41,816 bases of DNA from DATGZX01 sp035296965 (GCA_035296965.1 DATGZX010000117.1:1-41816); one strand, 5' to 3'; counted from the stretch's first letter, positions 8,753 to 16,481 are shown. Notes: generated by a model not told the origin, from the letters alone. Made by a program: numbers and translations.

Positions 8753-10525
8753 TCAATGTACACGACTACTCCGAGCGTTCGCCAAACGGATCCATAGACG
8801 CCTATCGTCGCCGTCATACCACCAACCTTGGCGGTCAGCTTCCCAGGAGGCCCGGTTGGGGCGCCGCTCTAACAGCTTTCCGTCGGCCTCGACGCTCGTG
8901 GGAGCGGAAAAGCGTCGTATGCGCAAGATCGTGTCTCTGCTTGCTCCTCCTTCCAGACGAACCTCCATCTCGTTGTCGATTGGCGTCAAATAGACCAGCG
9001 TTCGGTCGCGCTGGAGGTTTGGTGGGAAGGATGCCGTATCCCATAGCGTTGCCTGAGATGCTTCCTTGGCCGGATAAATATCAAGCGTGCGCCATCCTTT
9101 GGAGGCGGCGCTGCCATGGTTGACTGCATCGTTCTGGACATCGAGCGGGATGATCGAGCCCAGGCGAACGAACACCGGGCTGCGCTCCTCGGGCACGGCG
9201 ACCGAAACTTGCTGCCCGCCGCGATACTCGAGTTTGTTATCCCAGTAGTCCAACCAGGTCCCCTCCGGAAACGTGACGACCCTGTTCTGCTCTTCACCGG
9301 TCATCACGGCGACGAGCAGAGCGTCGCCCAGCAGGAATTCGTGCTTGCCGGGGCCGACATGCATCAGCTTGCCCTCGCGCAGGCTGGCTTGGACGTGTTG
9401 CGCGTAGAAGAAAGGAATCAGTTCGCTGTGGAGCCACATGTGACGCCGAAAAATGCGCAAGAATTCCGGATCGAATTTCCAGGGGCGGTGCTCGTCGTGG
9501 CCGCCGTTCAGAAAGAAAGGCGTCAGCGCGTTCCATTGCGCCCACCGCAGGAAGAGAGTTCGTGGCATGCCTCGAACGTGCTTGGTGGCTGTCTGATAAC
9601 CGCCGGTATCGGAACTGACCAGGGGGTAGCCCCGTTCCATGGCACGGAATGCGCTGCGCACGGCTTCGTCCATTCCTTTGTCGTTCCAGGAGTGTCGCTG
9701 ATCGCCCACCCATGTAAGCGGAGCCGCGTCGAAGGGCGCGTGCGGTTGGTCGCTCCCCTGCGAATTCGCGATATCTACCGACCGCACCATCGTGACGAAA
9801 TCAGCCCTGGACAGCCGGCCATAGTGGAGAGTGTCCCGGTAATAGAGGTCGACATAGTCGCGGAGACTCAGCACGCCCCGAGATGTCTGCCGGGGTGTGA
9901 GGATGAACAGCTCCGCGGCCCCGTCCACTTTCCAGCCATCGATACCAAGGGAAAGGGCGCGGTCCATGAGGCGATGCCACCAGGCCAGAGCCTCGGGATT
10001 CGTGTAATCGATCATGCCTCCCCGGCCCTTCCACCAACGCACCGGCGTGCCATGATTCACGAAATAGCCCTTGGCCTTCCCAATGGCGTAGAGGTCTTCG
10101 CCATCACCCGGCGCATCGGACCGGTCCTTGGTCGTGTTGACAACATTGGTCATCCATAGCACGACGCGAATGCCTTTGGCGTGCAGCGCGTCGATCATGG
10201 CGCGCGGATTGGGATAGCGCTTTTCGTCGAAACGGAAATTATTGTAAGCAGTGGCCCAGGGACTATCGATGAGCACCGCGCCCAGAGGCAATTCGTGTTC
10301 CCGGCAACCGTTGACCAGGTCCCAAACAGCCTCAGCCGTGTTTACATCATCCTCCCAGAACCAAGGTTTCATGGACCACGGCGGAGCGATGGCCGGGCTG
10401 CTGGTGTCAAACTGGCTCTGAAAGATCTCGCCGGAAAGCGACTTGGCATCCTGCCGGCCCCAGCACTGAGGACTCGCCATGAGGACGATCGCCAAGGCCA
10501 AAGATTGTGAATGAGAGTATTTCAT
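8753..10525 (-). CDS. Glycoside hydrolase family 31 protein (secreted)
   Basis: A 590-aa protein with a signal peptide (residues 1-23, ALAIVLMASPQCWG) and a GH31 (beta/alpha)8 barrel. The signature GIDGWKVDGAAE supplies the nucleophile Asp201. TWVGDQRHSW supplies the likely acid/base Asp275. SSDTGGY and FLRWAQWNALTPFF follow as in other GH31 enzymes, and a proximal beta-domain (LLGDALLVAV, TWLDYWDN) follows the barrel. Family members are alpha-glucosidases, alpha-xylosidases, sulfoquinovosidases or transglycosylases; the activity here cannot be chosen by eye. It lacks the usual N-terminal beta-domain, so it is shorter than typical GH31 enzymes. The RBS is weak (GAAGAAC). Confidence 0.9.
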   Translation of the reverse strand: MKYSHSQSLALAIVLMASPQCWGRQDAKSLSGEIFQSQFDTSSPAIAPPWSMKPWFWEDDVNTAEAVWDLVNGCREHELPLGAVLIDSPWATAYNNFRFDEKRYPNPRAMIDALHAKGIRVVLWMTNVVNTTKDRSDAPGDGEDLYAIGKAKGYFVNHGTPVRWWKGRGGMIDYTNPEALAWWHRLMDRALSLGIDGWKVDGAAELFILTPRQTSRGVLSLRDYVDLYYRDTLHYGRLSRADFVTMVRSVDIANSQGSDQPHAPFDAAPLTWVGDQRHSWNDKGMDEAVRSAFRAMERGYPLVSSDTGGYQTATKHVRGMPRTLFLRWAQWNALTPFFLNGGHDEHRPWKFDPEFLRIFRRHMWLHSELIPFFYAQHVQASLREGKLMHVGPGKHEFLLGDALLVAVMTGEEQNRVVTFPEGTWLDYWDNKLEYRGGQQVSVAVPEERSPVFVRLGSIIPLDVQNDAVNHGSAASKGWRTLDIYPAKEASQATLWDTASFPPNLQRDRTLVYLTPIDNEMEVRLEGGASRDTILRIRRFSAPTSVEADGKLLERRPNRASWEADRQGWWYDGDDRRLWIRLANARSSRVH

Positions 10526-10694
10526 AGTCGGTTCTTCATCAGTAAATCGCGCGGCCGGCGGTTAGGGCAGATCACTGACCGGAGTCTGCGCGTGAAACAT
10601 GCAGCGGATTGTAGGGTTGGCATGCTGGTCGTGCAAGCAAGCGTGCAACGAAGGCGCATTTCCTCTCGGTGGTTGCGAGCTTACAGCTTTAGGC

Positions 10695-10752
10695 CGGGAG
10701 TCGGGGCGCCGACGGCCCCGCGTTAGGCAGGAAGGTCCCGCCCCGGCTCCCG
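10695..10752. terminator. GC-rich stem-loop downstream of csrA
   Basis: Thirteen-base arms (CGGGAGTCGGGGC at 10695 and GCCCCGGCTCCCG at 10740) pair with one mismatch around a 32-base loop. The element begins 10 bases beyond the csrA stop on the minus strand, the position of a transcript terminator. There is no T-run, so it may instead be a dispersed planctomycete palindrome. Confidence 0.4.
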
Positions 10753-10762
10753 TGCATTCCGG

Positions 10763-10993
10763 TTAACTCGGCTGGTCATGAACAGCGCCCACTTCTCGGA
10801 TCCCGGCCCCGCGCTGTCTTGTTTCAGGCGAACGGCTGACGACACCGGTCCGAAGCTCCTCGCGAAGGATGGGAACACCGGCCGGAGCCTCGATCCCCAG
10901 GCGGATCTTGTTTCCCTGGACCTGGACAACGGTTACAACAATGGAATCGGCGATGACCAGACGCTCGCCCAGCTTGCGCGTTAGCACCAACAT
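10763..10993 (-). CDS. csrA: Carbon storage regulator CsrA
   Basis: A 76-aa RNA-binding translational regulator. The first ~50 residues are a clear CsrA/RsmA domain (MLVLTRKLGERLVI, then GNKIRLGIEAPAGVPILREEL), a domain-swapped beta-sheet dimer that binds GGA motifs in mRNA leaders. It carries the N-terminal L4-R6 and the C-terminal VPILREE RNA-contact region. Residues ~55-76 are an atypical tail without similarity that I can see. The ATG at 10993 has a strong GAGGAGG 8 nt upstream. A TTGACC hexamer (minus strand, 11045-11050) may be its -35 box, but no good -10 is visible. It is monocistronic. Confidence 0.95.
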   Translation of the reverse strand: MLVLTRKLGERLVIADSIVVTVVQVQGNKIRLGIEAPAGVPILREELRTGVVSRSPETRQRGAGIREVGAVHDQPS

Positions 10994-11105
10994 CTTTTAG
11001 TCCTCCTCAACGCGATTAGGTAATGTGAAGCGGCACCCAAGTAGGGTCAATCTTCGGTCGCCCACAGGGCGCATGGGCGCACGACTCCGACGGTGTTGAG
11101 AAGAT

Positions 11106-11477
11106 CTAAATGAGCAGCGTGCAGATTGCGTAGATCAGCGGGACGTGTGGAGCACAGTTCAGATCGGCCGAACCCATCAAAGCGCATGGATCGAGTTTGA
11201 GCAGCTCAAGGCCTCGTGTGATTTCCCACGCTTGAAGGGGCTTGTGATCGCGTGACAGCTCCTCAACATCGTCCTCGAACCAGGCCCGTCTATTGCGCAT
11301 CGGCCGATGTACTGGTCTTGGCTCGGCAGGCTGTCGGTGGGCAGCCCGCAAGGGTCGTAGTAGTTCAAACGAGGCTTGATCAGATGCAGGTTGGCGCGTC
11401 GGTTGCGGAACTGGCGGTGCTTCACTCGCGTTCGCAGGTAACCAGAGGAGAGTCAGTCCTAACAGCGTCGCCAACAT
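11106..11477 (-). pseudogene. Small secreted protein, apparently frame-disrupted
   Basis: The open frame gives 123 aa with a signal peptide (MLATLLGLTLLWLPANASEA) and a convincing C-terminal part (WFEDDVEELSRDHKPLQAWE). In the middle (~11303-11398) the adjacent frame is much more coding-like: it reads NYYDPCGLPTDSLPSQDQY with G/C-ending codons, while the nominal frame reads low-quality proline/arginine-rich sequence. The simplest reading is a gene that changes frame twice through two compensating indels, so it is probably decayed or mis-sequenced. No known family is recognised. There is no strong RBS before the start. It lies 112 bases upstream of csrA on the same strand. Confidence 0.45.
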
Positions 11478-11712
11478 CCCTGCCGTCCCATCGCAACAGT
11501 CAAGAAAGCCTTATGCCGGCCAGTTCCATCGCTGCTTAGTGTAATCGCTTTGCGGCTTGAGGGCAAAGGTACTTTCCGTCTAGGATGATGCCTCCGGCGG
11601 TGTTCACGCGGAGTTTCTCGTCCTGTCCCCACCATAGTTCACGTGGAGATAATTGTACGGACCAGCACGCTCGGAAGGTCGCCAGAGTCATCATGTGACT
11701 AAATAGCCCTGC

Positions 11713-11752
11713 GCAAACCGGCTGATACTAGCCCGACGGGTTGGCGAGGTCC
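11713..11752. repeat. Inverted copy of the 40-bp repeat at 8633-8672
   Basis: This stretch is the reverse complement of 8633-8672 with about four differences (core GGCTGATACTAGCCCGACG). The two copies face each other across the GH31-csrA-small protein block. Apart from this element and the REP relative that follows, the 11478-11869 gap shows no gene. Confidence 0.7.
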
Positions 11753-11758
11753 ACCAAC

Positions 11759-11860
11759 TGTGCGCGGTCTCCTGACCCCGCACGCGGATCGACCGAATGT
11801 CTCCACGAACCCGCGGAGACCACCGCTCAGCGATTGCGAGAAGCTCTGGAGCCCGTCGCA
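11759..11860. repeat. Decayed REP-pair (REPIN-like) related to 38701-38808
   Basis: The sequence aligns over its whole length with 38701-38808 (shared blocks CTGACCCCGCACGCGGA, then GGAGACC..CGGTCAG-like and GTTGCGA-like parts) and more distantly with the ends of the RAYT elements. Its arms carry several mismatches, so the hairpin is degraded. No transposase remnant is present. It ends 10 bases before the tetR stop. Confidence 0.6.
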
Positions 11861-11869
11861 CCTTGCGAG

Positions 11870-12475
11870 CTATTTCCTAATTCCGCTGAGAATCGCGCGC
11901 GTTAACTGTTCCACGAGATTGCTTGACATATCCACCTCGGCCTCCGCGAGAAGGGTTAGATAATACAAAAAAAGTGATCCGGCGATCATGGCACAAGCCA
12001 CGTCGGTCGGTAAATTGGCACGCAATTCTTTGCGAGCGCGGGCCCGCTCTACAAGGCTGCGGAGCTGCGCAAGGCGGGGAGCGAGTAGGTGTGTACGATA
12101 CAAGGCGAGGAATTCAGGGTTGCCACTGATTTCTCCCATCATCCTCATGAATATCTTGGCGGCGGACTTTGCGGTACTTGAGCCGATGTATTCTTTGAGA
12201 AGAGCGCGGATATCGGCTGCAAGACTGCCGTGATCCTTGACAGGAGTTACTTCACTCAGGAACCGCAACACTTCGGTTACGATGGCGAGCTTGGAACTCC
12301 AGCGCCGGTACAAGGAAACCTTGCTGACGCCGGCCCGGGCGGCTATGGACTCCATGCTCATGGCGTGATACCCGCGCACAGTGAATTCCTCGAGTGCAGC
12401 AGCGATCAGAGCGCGATCGATCGCAGCACTGCTGGGCCGTCCCCGCGGCCGAGCCGAACGAGACTGCTTCTTCAT
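11870..12475 (-). CDS. TetR/AcrR-family transcriptional regulator
   Basis: A 201-aa repressor-type protein. After a basic N-terminal arm (KKQSRSARPRGRPSS), residues ~18-65 form the TetR helix-turn-helix domain (ALEEFTVRGYHAMSMESIA, AGVSKVSLYRRWSSK). The rest is an all-helical ligand-binding/dimer domain resembling the TetR_C_16 type. The ATG at 12475 has GGGAGGTG upstream. It lies downstream of, and on the same strand as, the alpha/beta hydrolase gene. The palindrome in front of that hydrolase (14201-14230) is the obvious candidate operator. A short inverted repeat at 12541-12563 could be an autoregulatory site. The ligand is unknown; the neighbour suggests an ester or small aromatic. Confidence 0.93.
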   Translation of the reverse strand: MKKQSRSARPRGRPSSAAIDRALIAAALEEFTVRGYHAMSMESIAARAGVSKVSLYRRWSSKLAIVTEVLRFLSEVTPVKDHGSLAADIRALLKEYIGSSTAKSAAKIFMRMMGEISGNPEFLALYRTHLLAPRLAQLRSLVERARARKELRANLPTDVACAMIAGSLFLYYLTLLAEAEVDMSSNLVEQLTRAILSGIRK

Positions 12476-12540
12476 GCCGCCACCTCCCTGGAGTGCTAAG
12501 TGACCGTACGTGATCTTGCAGCAGTCGGTCCTTGGGTGGC

Positions 12541-12563
12541 TTGTAATACGGCAAGCATTACAA
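12541..12563. promoter_or_regulatory. Inverted repeat upstream of tetR
   Basis: TTGTAAT and ATTACAA, 7-base perfect arms separated by 9 bases, lie 66 bases upstream of the tetR start codon. The sequence differs from the operator-like palindrome at 14201, so it may bind another protein or be part of the adjacent large palindrome cluster. Confidence 0.35.
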
Positions 12564-12790
12564 CCCGGGGTGCCATGCTTTCGCGAGTTCCCGACATCGC
12601 CCCAGAACAGTCAGGCAAACTCGCGAAAGCATGTCCCGCCCCCGTCAGGCGCCCCGTCGAGGTATGTTGGGCACCCCCCGATTTGTTGATGCGTCCGGGA
12701 CTGCCGAGATGAGTCGGGACATGCTTTCGCGAGCCTTTGCAAGTTTCGTCTGTTATTTCGAGCAGTCGCGAAAGCATGGCACCCCGGGTT
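12562..12790. repeat. Nested four-arm palindrome (cruciform-like element)
   Basis: The motif CATGCTTTCGCGA occurs four times in alternating orientation, at 12574, 12620, 12720 and 12766. The outer arms (12562-12586 and 12766-12790) are perfect 25-base inverted repeats. The inner arms (12620-12637 and 12716-12733) are perfect 18-base inverted repeats. The middle ~80 bases have no symmetry. It fills the 383-base gap between the hydrolase stop and the tetR start and contains no gene. It resembles a non-autonomous palindromic element. If transcribed, the arms could also pair in alternative combinations. Confidence 0.85.
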
Positions 12791-12858
12791 TTAGGCTCTT
12801 CCAGGTTGGATAGCACGCCGGCGCTTGCACAGCTTGCTGCGAATCTACACACGGCGAT

Positions 12859-14181
12859 TTAGCTTACAGCCATATGCCTCTCACGATCCAGCAGTTCCGT
12901 AACGCTCTTTCCGTGATAACGCTCGAGCGCTTCGATAAGTTCATGCGGTGCGGAAAATGATGCAGGAGCAGGCTCGCGGCGCGTCACGTCGTCGAGCCAA
13001 TCGAAAATGCTCGCCTGGGCAGCCTGCAAGCCGCCCATCTGGCAATGGCTCGCGGCACCCGAGCGCCGGCTAAAGAAGCGGATCGCTACCGGGGCCTCGA
13101 TGGCGGTCAAGAATTGCATCGTCTCCAGGACCATTGCTTTGCTCGTCTGGGCAATTTCATCCTCGGTGAAAAGACAAAGAAGCGGCTGACGAAGCTTCGT
13201 CTCCAGGCCATGCAATGTGTAGGGCCGCCACGTCTCGAAAAATTCATGCGGGTGCTGGATTCCCATCGACCAGCGGGCATGATGATAAAACCAGCGCACA
13301 TGCAGGTAGCGCCTGGCAAGCGCGGCGAAAAGGACATCGAAAAGGACGTCGAAGACTCCGCCGACCCGCCGGAGCGGCGCCGGCCAGACCGCGCGGATGG
13401 CGTTGCCGACATCGATCACCGGCGGGTTGGCTATGCAGGCACGAATGCGTGGATCGAAGGCCGCCGCACGCGGAGCCAAGAGGCCGCCCAGTGAGTAGCC
13501 GATCAGGGCGAGTCGCGAAACGTCGACATCGGCACGGCTTACGGCATAGTCCACGACGGCTTTCACAGGCACCTCGTAATCGGGCCGCAGGATCAACGCC
13601 GGATCATCACGCAGGGCGCTCCACTGTCCCGGGCCTTCGAAAATGAGGCAGTTCCAACCGCGCTGGGCAGCAGCGAAGCCGATCCAATGGATCAATTCCT
13701 CGCCCGTCGAATCGAATCCGCCCAGGGCTATCAGCGTGGGACGCCTGCCCGAACCGCCGTTGAGGAAATAGCCGGGCAGCTTGTGCGCTCCGAAGGGGAT
13801 TTCCAGCACTTCGATCGGCGGATTGCAAAGCCGGGCGGCTTGCCTTCCCAGTGCCTGGCTGCGGCCGCTCAGACGCGCGAACCTCGGATCCTCGGACCTC
13901 ACATAGAAGACCGCGGCCTGATAATAGGTGCTGGCCCGGAACAAGGCTCCGCGCGCACTCACGGTTTGCCCCGCCTGCAAGAAGCGTTCGGCCGAAGCGG
14001 CAGTTCTGTCGGCCAACGAGTTCCAGGCGACGGTCCAGCTCTCTGTATCATTTTTGCGAACGTCTTTCATGGCGGCGACACATTCGCCGATCTCGGCTCC
14101 CTCGCTTGCTTGGCTGCTCAAGACTCGAAGCAGCTCGAAGTTGAACAAGCCGACACGCGTATCCTGCAGGTCGATTCGCAT
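12859..14181 (-). CDS. Alpha/beta hydrolase (FrsA / pseudooxynicotine-hydrolase-like)
   Basis: A 440-aa cytoplasmic protein. Residues 1-125 are a helical lid or N-terminal domain, as in 2,6-dihydroxypseudooxynicotine hydrolase and FrsA/DUF1100 relatives. The rest is an alpha/beta-hydrolase core: LIALGGFDSTGEE oxyanion region, FEGPGQ, nucleophile elbow GYSLGG (Ser230), a TEDE acid loop and GAASHCQMGG with the probable catalytic His. Members cleave C-C or ester/amide bonds of small molecules. The ATG at 14181 has GAGAGG 8 nt upstream. A strong promoter and perfect palindrome lie immediately upstream, and a TetR gene follows, so it is probably induced by its own substrate. The activity itself is not known. 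Confidence 0.85.
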   Translation of the reverse strand: MRIDLQDTRVGLFNFELLRVLSSQASEGAEIGECVAAMKDVRKNDTESWTVAWNSLADRTAASAERFLQAGQTVSARGALFRASTYYQAAVFYVRSEDPRFARLSGRSQALGRQAARLCNPPIEVLEIPFGAHKLPGYFLNGGSGRRPTLIALGGFDSTGEELIHWIGFAAAQRGWNCLIFEGPGQWSALRDDPALILRPDYEVPVKAVVDYAVSRADVDVSRLALIGYSLGGLLAPRAAAFDPRIRACIANPPVIDVGNAIRAVWPAPLRRVGGVFDVLFDVLFAALARRYLHVRWFYHHARWSMGIQHPHEFFETWRPYTLHGLETKLRQPLLCLFTEDEIAQTSKAMVLETMQFLTAIEAPVAIRFFSRRSGAASHCQMGGLQAAQASIFDWLDDVTRREPAPASFSAPHELIEALERYHGKSVTELLDRERHMAVS

Positions 14182-14200
14182 GGTGCTGCCTCTCTTGGTT

Positions 14201-14230
14201 GAATTAGTGAACGATATCGTTCACTAATTC
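14201..14230. promoter_or_regulatory. Perfect 30-bp palindromic operator (probable TetR site)
   Basis: The half-site GAATTAGTGAACGAT is followed directly by its exact reverse complement. It lies 19 bases upstream of the hydrolase start codon and just downstream of the -10 box, where a bound repressor would block initiation. Length and symmetry suit a TetR-family dimer or pair of dimers. The nearby TetR gene is the likely partner (inference). Confidence 0.85.
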
Positions 14231-14232
14231 TA

Positions 14233-14261
14233 GAGATAGCAGAGCTTGTCGAGGATGTCAA
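14233..14261 (-). promoter_or_regulatory. Sigma-70-type promoter of the hydrolase gene
   Basis: On the minus strand TTGACA (14256-14261) and TATCTC (14233-14238) are separated by exactly 17 bases. The -35 box is consensus and the -10 matches 4 of 6. The expected start point falls inside the 30-bp palindrome, which fits repression by the neighbouring TetR protein. Confidence 0.7.
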
Positions 14262-14619
14262 ACATAGTGATTCATTAAGCGCGGGTCCTGCAGTACATCA
14301 TCGGACCGGCCACCGTGCACCGGCGGATCGACGATTCTCACCAGAAGTCGGGGGGCTGCGGGGTCTGCGAAAGGGGGAGACTTGGTACTACTCCGCTGCT
14401 GGCGAATTTGATCGGCTGGGTGTCAGAGCGTGCCGGCTGGATACTGACTTACCGGCTACGGTCGCTAGTTCCTGATGTTCCGCCATTCCGTGGACACCCC
14501 CAGATACCCCGTGCGGAATTAGTCCGCACAGAAAGGCACACAGGCTAGCGCCCACGCGTATGATTACTGCGAGTACGCCGTTTCCAAGGGTTTGGCGGAA
14601 GCACACGAGGGTCACGCCC
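14262..14619. other. Intergenic stretch without recognised features
   Basis: This gap separates the divergent hydrolase and peptidase genes. Apart from a weak half-site resemblance to the operator (ATAGTGATTCATTA near 14264) I see no repeat, RNA or coding signal in it. A CGAGGG ribosome-binding site for the peptidase lies at its right end. Confidence 0.5.
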
Positions 14620-15510
14620 ATGAACGAAAACGATTATGGCGGATATGTGAAGCAGCAAAACGAGTTTATCAAGTGGATGTCTCGCCATCTAGTTGGACTT
14701 TCGGGAACGTACTTTCCACTCGATCAGGAAGAAAAGGCCTTCCGAACAAAGGAGCAAGTCTTCTGCTTCCCAGGGTTCGTCCTCGCACTCAACGGGCATT
14801 GGCATTACGTGACCGCAGGGCATAACCTTCTTGATGTTCTTGAGGACTATGTCAAAAAGGGATGGATCAAGCTGACTGGGAACTTTGCCTTTCTCGACTA
14901 CTTTGGTCCGGACGCCAAAGTGAAAGAAAAGACTGTTTTTGACTACGACCGAGCAAACAAATTGCGCATCGATCAGAAGGATCTCGGCATTGATTTCGCA
15001 CTTATACCGCTGGACGATTACTACAAGCTACATCTGGAAGCCAACGGAGTTATCCCTTTTGAGCGCAAGCACTGGATCGGGACGAATCAAATAGAATTCA
15101 GCTTCTATGCGATGCTAGGCTTCCCAGAAGATTTGATGGAGCCGTGCTCGCGCGTGGTTCAGAACAGGGAACAGGTGGGCCTGGATGTCTGCGCAACGCT
15201 AGTCCTGATAAAACGCCTGGAACGGGCGCCTGACGGAATTGATGCTCCTGGGGGTGATTGGTTGATTGGCGAGGTTAGCGCGCCAATCAGTATGAAGGGA
15301 ATGAGCGGCGGGCCCGTGTTCGGTTTCCGCCAGCGGGATAACGGCCGATGGGAATATCGTCTCGTCGCCGTGCAGAGCAGGTGGTTTAAGGATCACCGCG
15401 TCATCTACGCCAGCGCCATATCGCCTGTGATGCACGCGATTGGAGGGGCGATACAGAAATGGTTGGAAGAAGAAGCATCAGGTAATTCGACGGATGTCAA
15501 GTCGGACTGA
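14620..15510 (+). CDS. Trypsin-like serine peptidase domain protein
   Basis: A 296-aa protein with the chymotrypsin-fold catalytic triad in order: His68 in VTAGHNLLD, Asp125 in GIDFALIPL and Ser229 in KGMSGGPVFG. There is no signal peptide or membrane helix, so it appears cytoplasmic. That is unusual compared with periplasmic DegP-type enzymes, and there is no PDZ domain. The ATG at 14620 is preceded by CGAGGG; an upstream in-frame start at 14560 gives a non-native extension. Cytoplasmic trypsin-like domains occur as processing or effector modules in some defence and signalling systems, but no partner gene is adjacent and no role is assigned. Confidence 0.8.
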   Translation: MNENDYGGYVKQQNEFIKWMSRHLVGLSGTYFPLDQEEKAFRTKEQVFCFPGFVLALNGHWHYVTAGHNLLDVLEDYVKKGWIKLTGNFAFLDYFGPDAKVKEKTVFDYDRANKLRIDQKDLGIDFALIPLDDYYKLHLEANGVIPFERKHWIGTNQIEFSFYAMLGFPEDLMEPCSRVVQNREQVGLDVCATLVLIKRLERAPDGIDAPGGDWLIGEVSAPISMKGMSGGPVFGFRQRDNGRWEYRLVAVQSRWFKDHRVIYASAISPVMHAIGGAIQKWLEEEASGNSTDVKSD

Positions 15511-15635
15511 ATGATCCGCGCGGACGGCGGAGCCATCTTTGCGCGCGACGGACCGCGCAAAGACAACCTACGCACTTGAAGTCGCGATACTGTGAACTGC
15601 GCCATGATGGGGGGCGGCTAGCGAGATGCTGCTTC

Positions 15636-16374
15636 GCGCTCGGCGCGGGTCTCCGACCCCGCCGCACGCCCGACCGAAGGTCTCCCCGAAGCGCCCTCGA
15701 CCTCCACCCCTCGGGAACCAGCCAAAATTCCTTGGCTGCCTTCCGACCACCCAGTATCCTCCTGCCATGGAACACTATCGTTTTCATCCCGACGGCGCGC
15801 TGTTCTACGTCACGTTCACCATCGTCGACTGGCTGCCGGTTTTTGTTTCAGCGGAGGCTTGCCAGATCGTCACGGAAAGCCTGCTCTATTGCCATCAACA
15901 CAAAGGATTGCGCATCAACGCTTATGTCATTATGCCAACCCATATGCATGGCATCTTCTTTCACGAAAGCTTCACGGCCAAGGCCCTGGAACATACGTTG
16001 ACCGATTTTCGCAAGTTTACCGGCCGGCGCGTGGCGGATTTTTCCACGAAGCATCTGCCGCGCGTTTTTAACGAAGTTTTTGCAGAGAAATCCGGCGCGG
16101 ATCGGGAGCGGCGTTTCTGGCAGCCGAGCCGGCATCCGGTGCAACTGGAGACGGAGAGGTTCTGGCAAGCGAAGTTGGATTATCTGCATGACAACCCGTG
16201 TCGCAAGGGGTTGGTGCGCCAGCCGGAGCATTGGCGATTTTCGTCGGCGACGTATTGGTTGATGGGGGATGAGCGGGCGAATGAGGTGCCTTTGAGTGGG
16301 ATTATTTGGTGAACTGGGGGTTGGGAGACCTTCGGTCGGGGGAGCGGCGGGGGGTCGGAGACCCGCGCCGAGCG
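15636..16374 (+). mobile_element. RAYT/REP element, copy 1
   Basis: A gene for a REP-associated tyrosine transposase is bounded by inverted ~52-base ends. The left end (15636-15687, starting GCGCTCGGCGCGGGTCTCCG) and right end (16323-16374) are near-perfect reverse complements, differing mainly by a few extra bases in the G-run. The same ends bound copy 2 at 19293-20030. Each end itself contains imperfect palindromy around GGTCTCC/GGAGACC, as REP sequences do. This is mobilisation by single-stranded HUH-type chemistry (family knowledge). Confidence 0.85.
15767..16312 (+). CDS. REP-associated tyrosine transposase (RAYT, Y1/HUH family)
   Basis: A 181-aa HUH endonuclease of the IS200/IS605-related RAYT (TnpA_REP) group. 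It nicks and rejoins single-stranded REP DNA. The fold is intact: FYVTFTIVDWLPVF strand, metal-binding HUH motif in PTHMHGIFF (His59, His61), and the catalytic helix KLDYLHDNPCRKGLV with nucleophile Tyr139 and the family NPxxxGLV signature. The C-terminus ends SGIIW. The ATG at 15767 aligns with the start of copy 2, and the ~80 bases upstream are also conserved between copies. No Shine-Dalgarno is evident. With both His residues present, this copy could be active and could act in trans on the other REP sequences here. Confidence 0.9.
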   Translation: MEHYRFHPDGALFYVTFTIVDWLPVFVSAEACQIVTESLLYCHQHKGLRINAYVIMPTHMHGIFFHESFTAKALEHTLTDFRKFTGRRVADFSTKHLPRVFNEVFAEKSGADRERRFWQPSRHPVQLETERFWQAKLDYLHDNPCRKGLVRQPEHWRFSSATYWLMGDERANEVPLSGIIW

Positions 16375-16375
16375 G

Positions 16376-16481
16376 GGATGAGAGGGCAAATGAGGTGCCG
16401 TTGAGAGGGGTTGTGTGGTGAACCGGGGGCGTGGGAGACCTTCGGTCAGGCGTGCGGCGGGGTCGGAGACCAGCGCCGAGC
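16376..16481. repeat. Tandem duplicate of the RAYT 3' end and right REP
   Basis: This ~106-base segment repeats 16269-16374. It contains the last ~14 codons of the RAYT gene in diverged form (GAGGTGCCGTTGAGAGG...GTGTGGTGA) and a right REP end. It resembles copy 2 more than the adjacent copy 1 in several positions, so it is probably the stump of a second, deleted insertion at the same place rather than simple slippage. Confidence 0.75.

Noticed and set aside
9116..10159. 347-codon open frame antisense to the GH31 gene
   Set aside because: Shadow of a GH31 gene with intact catalytic motifs; no ribosome-binding site and no recognisable protein features.
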